Shown here piece after piece: positions 33,764 through 39,795 of a stretch of DNA of 39,795 bases (positions are counted from its first letter, which is position 1; the number at the start of each line of letters is the position of its first letter). The translations under genes and the position numbers were made by a program. The DNA is from Planctomicrobium piriforme (GTDB lineage Bacteria > Planctomycetota > Planctomycetia > Pirellulales > UBA1268), in the NCBI GenBank assembly GCA_945871035.1, contig CAMBUD010000014.1:1-39795 (forward strand), given 5' to 3'. The notes beneath the pieces are model-generated. The model was not told the origin of the DNA, made no database searches, and worked only from the letters and a program-made list of their open reading frames with translations.

Positions 33764-34363
33764 TCAAAGCTTCTGCCGGCCGGAAAGAGCCGCTGCGAGC
33801 ATTTCTTGGTTGGCATGCTCAAGCGCTCCTCCAACGGTTAGGCCACGGGCGAGTCGGGTAAAATTGATCGGCAGGCCTGCGAGTCGTTGGGTGATGACAA
33901 GCGCCGTGGCATCCCCTTCAACATTTGGATTGGTGCCCATGATCACCTCATGAAACGCGCCGCGATTCACCCGCTCAACCAACGCATCAATGGTGAGTTT
34001 TCCGGCGTCAATGCCTTCCAGCGGCGAGATCCTGCCCTGCAGCACGTGGTAGAGACCTTGGTAGCTTCCCGCCTGTTCAAGCGCCAACAAATCTCGCACC
34101 TGCTCGACGATGCAGAGGATTGTTTGATTGCGACGGGGATTCAGACAGATATCACACTGCTCACCTTCAGCAAGATTGAAACAGATTTTGCAGGGACGGA
34201 GGTTTTCTTTTACGGCCCGAATGGCCTGGGCAAACGCAACTGCCTTCCCGATCGGCATGCGCAGTACGTGATAGGCAAGCCGTTCGGCGCTCTTGCGACC
34301 GATGCCAGGTAGATCGGCAAAGGCCTCAACGAGTTTGGCGATTGCACCGCGGGCTTCAGCCAT
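33764..34363 (-). CDS. recR: Recombination protein RecR
   Basis: The predicted protein has 199 aa. HhH motif (AFADLPGIGRKSAERLAYHVL), four-Cys zinc finger (CKICFNLAEGEQCDIC), and Toprim domain (ILCIVEQVRDLLALEQAG … GTNPNVEGDATALVI). It works with RecO and RecF to load RecA at gaps. It overlaps the dnaX end by eight bases. The small nucleoid protein gene ybaB, usually between dnaX and recR, is missing at this place. Confidence 0.97.
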   Translation of the reverse strand: MAEARGAIAKLVEAFADLPGIGRKSAERLAYHVLRMPIGKAVAFAQAIRAVKENLRPCKICFNLAEGEQCDICLNPRRNQTILCIVEQVRDLLALEQAGSYQGLYHVLQGRISPLEGIDAGKLTIDALVERVNRGAFHEVIMGTNPNVEGDATALVITQRLAGLPINFTRLARGLTVGGALEHANQEMLAAALSGRQKL

Positions 34364-36287
34364 GATCGCCTCCAGTACCCGAGGACAGGCTCTTGGGCAT
34401 CTCGGAGGGAACAGTCCCTGCTGACTCTGCTACTTCCGTGTCGGCGGTATCACTGCCTTCAGCCTGAGGATCCAGAGCAACTGCCGGTGCTCCGCGTGGT
34501 CGCGGTGGCTCCACTTTGCGCACAGCGGCATCAAAGACTGTTCGCGCGTGAACCACTAGGGGATGCTCCATGGCCTCTCGTAACAAAGCTGTTTGGGAAA
34601 CGATGGGCTGGGGCTGTGAAATTGACACTGGCGTTGCGATCAGAGCCGCGCTGGCCAGCGAATCACTCGCCACTCGACTGGCTGGACCAACGGTGCGCTG
34701 CGCAGTGTTGGGCAAATGGGTCGCAGGGATCGCGACAGCAGGGACTGGGGTATCGATGATGATCGTATACCCTACCGACCGATCCATGATCGCTGCTAAA
34801 GCCTGAACAAGTGCGGCAGCCACCTCCGGACGGCGCAGAAACTGAATGGCTGTTGTGGCTGCCGACGGCAGCACCACCTCGAGCACGTCATCTCGCCAGG
34901 TTGCAGCACTGGCCGTAGCGGCAAAGTCGGCAGCCAAACCGCCCATTGATTCACTCGCCTGCCGCCACGCAACAGCCGCATCGATCGCAAGCGGTGGGCT
35001 AGGCTCTATCGTTTTTTTTTCGCGCGCTTGAGTTGGCAGCGGCGGATTCGCTGCCGACCGGACGCTACCGGCATTGCCAGTCGGCTCGTGGGTCGCAGTT
35101 GGTGCGGCAGCCACTCGTTCTACCGCATGGGCGAGGCTTTCCAGATTTTCAAGCGTGGCAAGCCGCACGATCGCCATTTCAGCCAGCACGGCAGCATGAC
35201 CGCTCAAGCGCATGCGAGCAATTGCCTGATCGATGATCTGCAACATGGCCAGGAGTGTTTCGGTGCTCAGACTCTTGCCCAGCGCTATGAGATCGACGCC
35301 TAAGCCATTGCCTTGCAGCATCGCATCGGCCCCGCAGCCGACGCTGGCGAGCAAACTATCCCGCAGCGCAGCCAGCAACTGCTCCAGCACGCCACCTGGA
35401 TCGGCACCGCCCTCAATCGCTGCGTCAAAAGCCTCGATTGCCTGCCGTGCATTGCGGGCCCCCACAGCCGCAACCAGTCGGCCAACTTTCTCTTCGCGAC
35501 CCGTGCCAATGATTGCATGCACATCATCAACCCCAATCGTTCCAGCTGCCGCACCGAGCAATTGTTCCAGCAATGACTGACTGTCTCGCATGCTACCGGA
35601 GGCGCGTCGTGCAATGAGCTCAATCGCTGCAGGCGAGGCTTGGGCCCCTTCTGCTTCGACAATCTGCAGCAAACGTCGAGCAATCGCCGGCGCATCAACA
35701 GTGACAAAATCAAATCGCTGACACCGGGAGAGTATCGTGATCGGCAGCTTTTCGGGTTCGGTCGTACAGAGCACAAATTTGACGTGCGCTGGTGGCTCCT
35801 CGAGTGTCTTCAAAAGTGCATTGAACGCTTCTCTCGTGAGCATGTGCACTTCATCGATGATGTAGATTTTGTAGCGACCGCGGGCGGGGCGTACCGCCAC
35901 GTTTGAGCGAAGCTGGCGGATCTCATCGATCCCGCGGTTGCTGGCTGCGTCCACTTCTAACACGTCAACATCCTGCCCAGCCGAGATTGCCACACAATTG
36001 TCGCAGGCGTTGCACGGCTCAGCAGCCGGGCCATTCGCACATGCCAGCGCCTTGGCGTAAATCCTCGCCGCGCTCGTTTTCCCCACGCCACGAGCGCCGG
36101 TGAAAAGGTAGGCGTGACCAATGCGGCCGGACACAATCGCTCCGGACAGACCGCGGGCCACGTGTTCTTGCCCCACCAATTCGTCAAACCGCTGTGGCCG
36201 GTAGCGACGGGCCACTACGCGATACGCCTCGACCGGATTGCCCGCGGCCAAAGAAGTGGCGTCAACTTTTTCAGGACTCTCTGCCAT
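34356..36287 (-). CDS. dnaX: DNA polymerase III subunits gamma/tau
   Basis: The predicted protein has 643 aa from the ATG at 36285-36287; a longer frame would run through the SRP RNA and is rejected. The clamp-loader AAA+ module has P-loop GARGVGKT (64-71), zinc cysteines 83, 92, 95 and 98, IIDEVHML (Walker B), and a SRC sensor (LSRCQRFDF). The C-terminal half is Ala/Pro-rich with a tau-like domain (ATWRDDVLEVVLPS…). No obvious A-rich slippery site for making a short gamma form was noticed. The SRP RNA gene lies upstream on the same strand, as in several other bacteria. Confidence 0.96.
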   Translation of the reverse strand: MAESPEKVDATSLAAGNPVEAYRVVARRYRPQRFDELVGQEHVARGLSGAIVSGRIGHAYLFTGARGVGKTSAARIYAKALACANGPAAEPCNACDNCVAISAGQDVDVLEVDAASNRGIDEIRQLRSNVAVRPARGRYKIYIIDEVHMLTREAFNALLKTLEEPPAHVKFVLCTTEPEKLPITILSRCQRFDFVTVDAPAIARRLLQIVEAEGAQASPAAIELIARRASGSMRDSQSLLEQLLGAAAGTIGVDDVHAIIGTGREEKVGRLVAAVGARNARQAIEAFDAAIEGGADPGGVLEQLLAALRDSLLASVGCGADAMLQGNGLGVDLIALGKSLSTETLLAMLQIIDQAIARMRLSGHAAVLAEMAIVRLATLENLESLAHAVERVAAAPTATHEPTGNAGSVRSAANPPLPTQAREKKTIEPSPPLAIDAAVAWRQASESMGGLAADFAATASAATWRDDVLEVVLPSAATTAIQFLRRPEVAAALVQALAAIMDRSVGYTIIIDTPVPAVAIPATHLPNTAQRTVGPASRVASDSLASAALIATPVSISQPQPIVSQTALLREAMEHPLVVHARTVFDAAVRKVEPPRPRGAPAVALDPQAEGSDTADTEVAESAGTVPSEMPKSLSSGTGGDHG

Positions 36288-36336
36288 AGTGCGCTGTAAG
36301 AAAAAGCCAACGAATGTCTGCGGCTCAGTGGCCGGT

Positions 36337-36440
36337 AGCCGATGAGAGGCCCACCACACAAAGGGACGACTGCTTATGGCTGCTGCGGTTAAGCCCTGAC
36401 CAGATTCACAGATCCCCATCGCAGGGGCCTCTCATCGGCT
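36337..36440 (-). ncRNA. ffs: Signal recognition particle RNA, small bacterial (4.5S) type
   Basis: On the minus strand a 104-nt hairpin is closed by a perfect 16-bp helix (AGCCGATGAGAGGCCC at the 5' end, complement at the 3' end). At its tip the conserved S-domain appears: GGTCAGG on the 5' side and AGCAGCC on the 3' side, separated by exactly ten bases that contain UAAC, a URRC-type tetraloop. These are the Ffh-binding asymmetric/symmetric loops of SRP RNA. It lies 49 bases upstream of dnaX, a known position for this gene. Confidence 0.9.
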
Positions 36441-36456
36441 CCCGTACCAGCACTGT

Positions 36457-36485
36457 TTTGTACGTTCCGCGCCACAGACGGTCAA
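36457..36485 (-). promoter_or_regulatory. Sigma70-type promoter for SRP RNA
   Basis: TTGACC (36480-36485) and TACAAA (36457-36462) on the minus strand have a 17-base spacer. The predicted start near 36450 is about ten bases before the RNA helix, which would require trimming. It lies within the leader of the divergent mutS gene. Confidence 0.5.
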
Positions 36486-36506
36486 AGGCTGCTACATTTT
36501 TCCGCC

Positions 36507-39044
36507 ATGAGGACACCCATGATGCAGCAGTTTGAAGCAGCCAAGGCCCGGTGCCCCGGTGCGCTGGTGCTGTTTCGAATGGGCGACTTCTACGAACTCT
36601 TTGGGACCGATGCCCACGAGGCTGGCCGTCTGCTCGACCTCACAGTCACCAGTCGCGAGAAGGGCCCCGACGCCATGCCGATGGCGGGATTCCCGCACCA
36701 CCAACTCGATGTCCATCTTGCGAAGCTCGTGAAGGTCGGCAGGCACGTGGCAATCTGTGAGCAGATCGACGATCCCAAAACAACCAAGGGTCTGCTGCGA
36801 CGCGAAGTCACTCGCATCATCACGCCGGGCATTGTGTCAGACGAATCGCTTTTGGATCCAACGCGAAAAACATATCTGCTCTCTTTGCTGCCGCTGGCGA
36901 GCGTCGCAACTTTGGCCAGCGTGCCATTGATTGGCATGTCTTGGATCGATGTTTCGGCCGGTCACTTTCTGGCTGCAGTGGTCTCGTGCGATGACGTGGC
37001 CGAACACCTGATGCGTCTGAATCCAGCCGAGTGTCTTTGTGCGCAGCGTGACCGCGATACGGTTGCTGCACTTCTGCAGTCAGCGGGTTGGAATCGCGTG
37101 CTGACGAGTCGTCCCGATTGGTGGTTTGAAAATGCGACTGCAGACGATGCCATCGCCAAGTTGCTCGGACACAAGCGACTCGAAGGACTCGGCTTCGAAC
37201 TACCGCAAGATCAAGCGGGGATCGCCGCTGCCGGCGCCATCCTTGCCTACCTTGCTGAAAATGAGCCTCGGGCAATTGACCGCATTGAATCACTGGCGGT
37301 GTGGCGGCCTGGGCAGCGCATGGAAATCGATGAGGCCACGCGGCGCAGTCTTGAACTAGTGCACGTCACGGCCACCGGCCGCCGTGATGGTTCTCTGGCC
37401 GGTGTGCTCGATCGCACCCAGTCACCAATGGGATCGCGGCTCCTCGTGGAATGGATCTTTGCACCACTTGTGGATCAGGCTGCCATTGATCTGCGTTTGG
37501 ATGCGGTTGCCGAAATCAAGGCAAATCCATCTCTTTCCAAGCAGCTCATTGAACAACTGACCGGGGTTGGCGATTTGGAGCGACTCACCAGCCGCGTGAT
37601 GTCAGGCCGGGCAGGCCCTCGCGATCTCGAACGCATCGGGCACGCCACCGCGATTCTTCCCGATGTGATCACGATGCTTTCCGGCTGCAATGGTTTGCTG
37701 GCAGATCTTCGCAACACCCTCGACCCTTGTAACGATATTTGTCAGCGCATCGCAACGACCCTGCGAGACGGCTGCCCGATCGTTGCACGAGATGGCGGAT
37801 TTATCCGACCGCAATTTGACCCGCAATACGACGAACTCGTTGAGATGGCGTCCGGCGGCAAAGCCTGGATCACCCGCTATCAAGCGGAGCAGATCGAACG
37901 CACTGGAATCGCCTCGCTCAAAGTTGGATTCAACCGCGTGTTTGGCTTCTTTCTTGAAGTGAGCCGCCTACACGCTGCCAAGATACCCACCGACTACGTC
38001 CGCAAGCAGACCGTCAAGAACGCCGAGCGATACACCACGCCCCAACTCGACCAGCGGCAGCGCGAAGTGCTGGGGGCAGAGGACGAATCGCTGCGGCGTG
38101 AACTCGAACTGCTGGAGGAACTGCGGAGCTTCGTGGCTGAGCATCGATCGCGACTGGATCGCGTGACGGATATTCTCGCCACGCTGGATGTGCTTGTGTC
38201 GTTGGCCGAGGTTGCCGGTGCACGGGGCTGGGTGCGGCCTGAAATCACGACCGACGACGCGCTGATCATCACAGGCGGCCGCCATCCGATTCTGGAAGAG
38301 CTTTTGCCCGCCGGCACACTTGTCGCTAATAATCTTAGTCTGCGATCGCGAGATCCAACCTGTCAAACGGCTGCAGCGGATCCCACAATCCTGCTTGTCA
38401 CCGGTCCGAACATGGGAGGCAAGAGCACATTCATTCGCCAGGCAGCACTGATCGCTGTGATGGCGCAGGCGGGTAGCTTCGTGCCGGCAACATTCGCCCG
38501 CGTCGGCATCGTCGACCGTTTGTTTGCCCGCATCGGTGCCGGCGATGACCTTGCAAGGGGCGCAAGCACATTTCTCTTAGAGATGGCACAAACGGCCCGC
38601 ATCTTAAATCGCTCCACGCAGCGGAGCCTTGTGATCCTCGACGAGGTCGGCCGTGGCACCAGCACCTATGACGGTCTCGCAATCGCCCAGGCAGTTGTCG
38701 AACATCTCCACAGCACAATCGGCTGCCGCACGCTGTTTGCCACCCACTACCTGCAGTTGGCTGCGCTCGACAAACTGTCCGGCGTCAGCAACGTACAGGT
38801 GTTGGTCAAACAGCACCGGGATCAATTAGTTTTTCTGCATCAAGTGGTGCCCGGTGCTGCGGACAAAAGTTGGGGAGTGCACGTGGCACAGTTGGCGGGC
38901 GTACCGGCGGATGTCATCGATCGAGCCCGCAGCTTGCTGCTGGAGTTTGAGGGCAACGAAACCGCAGTGGTGGTTTCGCCACCGCCGCCCCCGGCAAAAG
39001 CCAAGCGCCCAGCGGCTACCGATCAGTTATCGCTCTTTGAATAG
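36507..39044 (+). CDS. mutS: DNA mismatch repair protein MutS
   Basis: The predicted protein has 845 aa. Mismatch-binding N-terminal domain with the F28-Y-E30 motif in FRMGDFYELF, connector, core and clamp domains (long helical segment NAERYTTPQLDQRQREVLGAED region), then the ABC ATPase: GPNMGGKST (Walker A), STFLLEMAQTARIL (signature), VILDEVGRGTSTYDGLAIAQ (Walker B) and FATHY. The C-terminus ends in a Pro-rich linker and DQLSLFE. It starts with MRTPMMQQFEAAK close to the F-x-E motif, so the short N-terminus is typical. It is divergent from SRP RNA and dnaX. Confidence 0.98.
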   Translation: MRTPMMQQFEAAKARCPGALVLFRMGDFYELFGTDAHEAGRLLDLTVTSREKGPDAMPMAGFPHHQLDVHLAKLVKVGRHVAICEQIDDPKTTKGLLRREVTRIITPGIVSDESLLDPTRKTYLLSLLPLASVATLASVPLIGMSWIDVSAGHFLAAVVSCDDVAEHLMRLNPAECLCAQRDRDTVAALLQSAGWNRVLTSRPDWWFENATADDAIAKLLGHKRLEGLGFELPQDQAGIAAAGAILAYLAENEPRAIDRIESLAVWRPGQRMEIDEATRRSLELVHVTATGRRDGSLAGVLDRTQSPMGSRLLVEWIFAPLVDQAAIDLRLDAVAEIKANPSLSKQLIEQLTGVGDLERLTSRVMSGRAGPRDLERIGHATAILPDVITMLSGCNGLLADLRNTLDPCNDICQRIATTLRDGCPIVARDGGFIRPQFDPQYDELVEMASGGKAWITRYQAEQIERTGIASLKVGFNRVFGFFLEVSRLHAAKIPTDYVRKQTVKNAERYTTPQLDQRQREVLGAEDESLRRELELLEELRSFVAEHRSRLDRVTDILATLDVLVSLAEVAGARGWVRPEITTDDALIITGGRHPILEELLPAGTLVANNLSLRSRDPTCQTAAADPTILLVTGPNMGGKSTFIRQAALIAVMAQAGSFVPATFARVGIVDRLFARIGAGDDLARGASTFLLEMAQTARILNRSTQRSLVILDEVGRGTSTYDGLAIAQAVVEHLHSTIGCRTLFATHYLQLAALDKLSGVSNVQVLVKQHRDQLVFLHQVVPGAADKSWGVHVAQLAGVPADVIDRARSLLLEFEGNETAVVVSPPPPPAKAKRPAATDQLSLFE

Positions 39045-39093
39045 CCCGCGTCTGGCTGGTGAGAAGCATGAGGCACCTGGCAACGGCCCGCAC

Positions 39094-39131
39094 TTCGCAC
39101 ACAACGTTCGCACACAACGTTCGCACACAAA
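39094..39131. repeat. Short tandem repeat, 13-bp unit, about 2.9 copies
   Basis: ttcgcacacaacg occurs twice in tandem (39094-39106, 39107-39119), with a third, diverged copy behind. It lies in the 100-base gap between convergent mutS and the oxidoreductase gene. There is no clear function. Confidence 0.8.
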
Positions 39132-39144
39132 AACGTGGCCTGCT

Positions 39145-39795
39145 TTAGCACGCGTTCATTGTGTCGCGAGGGGTGCCAGAGGCGGTGATCGCCGGGGCCG
39201 GGGCCATTCGGCCCACCAATGACAGATCGGGCTCAATCGTCACGGCGATGCTCTTGTAGGCCGGCGTGCGAGAAAGCGGATCGGCTGTCTTCGGCACAAG
39301 CACGTTGCTCTCTGGGTAATACATCGCCACGCTGCCGGGCCGGATCTGATCGAAGGCCGCCACGATCTGGCCGCGCATCTGACCGGCGGAGCTCACAATC
39401 CGGCACCGCCCGCCCGCCTCGAGCCCCAGTTTGCGGATGTCGTCTGGGTGCATGAGCACAATGTCGCGACGCGTCTGATTGCGGTAGAGATCCTCTTCCT
39501 CGTAGACGACAGTATTAAACTGCCCCTCGCTGCGAATCGTCATCAACTGCAAGCCCTGCGGCGGCGCCGGGAGATCGTGGACAAAAAGATTGGCCTTGCC
39601 GTCTTGGGTCGGAAATCGTGGGCGGTCGAGCGCGCGGCCGGGAATCGAAAATTCTTTTTTGTTTGTGTCGATGTCGGCAATCTGCTCCAAGCCTGGCACA
39701 ATCTTGGCAATGGCCTGGCGAATCGTGCTGGTGTGGCTCATGGCCCGCCAGTCGATCGGATTCTGGTGGCTGGTCTGGCTATCGCCCAACACGCG
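39145..39795 (-). CDS. Molybdopterin oxidoreductase, FdhF/YdeP type, C-terminal part only
   Basis: The frame is open to the right window edge, so only about 216 C-terminal residues are visible. They match the molybdopterin-dinucleotide-binding end of formate dehydrogenase-like enzymes: LMTIRSEGQFNTVVYEEEDLYRNQTRRDIVLMHPDDIRKLGL and AAFDQIRPGSVAMYYPESNVLVPKTADPLSRTPAYKSIAVTI are typical of the YdeP/FdhF subfamily. The true substrate of that subfamily is poorly known; formate would fit as the end product of H4MPT-linked formaldehyde oxidation, but this is inference. The upstream FeS and active-site region is outside the window. Confidence 0.8.
   Translation of the reverse strand, partial: RVLGDSQTSHQNPIDWRAMSHTSTIRQAIAKIVPGLEQIADIDTNKKEFSIPGRALDRPRFPTQDGKANLFVHDLPAPPQGLQLMTIRSEGQFNTVVYEEEDLYRNQTRRDIVLMHPDDIRKLGLEAGGRCRIVSSAGQMRGQIVAAFDQIRPGSVAMYYPESNVLVPKTADPLSRTPAYKSIAVTIEPDLSLVGRMAPAPAITASGTPRDTMNAC

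Noticed and set aside
36337..36440. 16-bp perfect inverted repeat first considered as a mobile-element end or divergent operator
   Set aside because: The enclosed GGTCAGG/AGCAGCC motifs and the position before dnaX identify it as the closing helix of SRP RNA.
1..39795. CRISPR array
   Set aside because: No regularly spaced direct repeats with unique spacers were seen; the only tandem repeats are the coding 12-bp repeat and the 13-bp repeat at 39094-39131.

Overview
The window looks like chromosomal DNA of a planctomycete, probably Pirellula-like. The main reason is a set of tetrahydromethanopterin (H4MPT)-linked one-carbon genes (fae, an NADP-type methylene-H4MPT dehydrogenase, mch, two ATP-grasp ligases, a CitG-like and a PTPS-like protein) among ordinary bacterial housekeeping genes. 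This combination is known from planctomycetes and methylotrophic proteobacteria. The DNA is fairly GC-rich and tightly packed, with many 4-base stop/start overlaps and rather few strong Shine-Dalgarno sites outside the mobile element. The assignment is inference, because there is no 16S rRNA here.

Bases 1-4645 are one end of an integrated mobile element that sits against the 3' end of a tRNA-Lys(CTT) gene (4645-4718, minus strand). Reading leftward from the tRNA, all genes lie on the minus strand and most overlap: tyrosine integrase, a 76-aa ORF, an excisionase-like HTH protein, a 25-aa mini-ORF, a 97-aa protein whose last 68 residues are 17 perfect-phase tetrapeptide repeats, a beta-class DNA methyltransferase, a Spo11/topoisomerase VI A-like protein with no visible B subunit, and the N-terminal part of a PrimPol-type primase-polymerase that leaves the window. 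This is the most unusual part of the window.

Bases 4719-9929 hold fabI (+), then a minus-strand J-domain protein - rnpA - yidD operon, and ppk1 (-).

Bases 10081-14519 and 20454-23484 hold the H4MPT genes in two blocks: CitG-like, PTPS-like, a divergent DtxR/MntR-type regulator, mch and a RimK-like ligase; then Mtd, fae and a second ATP-grasp ligase. Fae joins formaldehyde to H4MPT, Mtd oxidises methylene-H4MPT and Mch hydrolyses methenyl-H4MPT. The formyltransferase/hydrolase complex and RFAP synthase are not in this window.

Between these blocks (14820-20365) lie a ribbon-helix-helix protein, RNase P RNA (rnpB, minus strand, convergent with and overlapping the previous gene), an FHA protein, the GTPases rsgA and hflX, a short-chain dehydrogenase and a zinc-ribbon membrane protein.

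Bases 23487-39795 carry rimI, a FlgI-like/HEAT-repeat putative lipoprotein overlapping smc, an HTH-receiver fusion protein, moaC, nrdR, rpoN, recR and dnaX. A bacterial SRP RNA (4.5S-type, ffs) lies just upstream of dnaX, mutS is divergent from it, and a molybdopterin oxidoreductase (FdhF/YdeP type) is cut off by the right edge.
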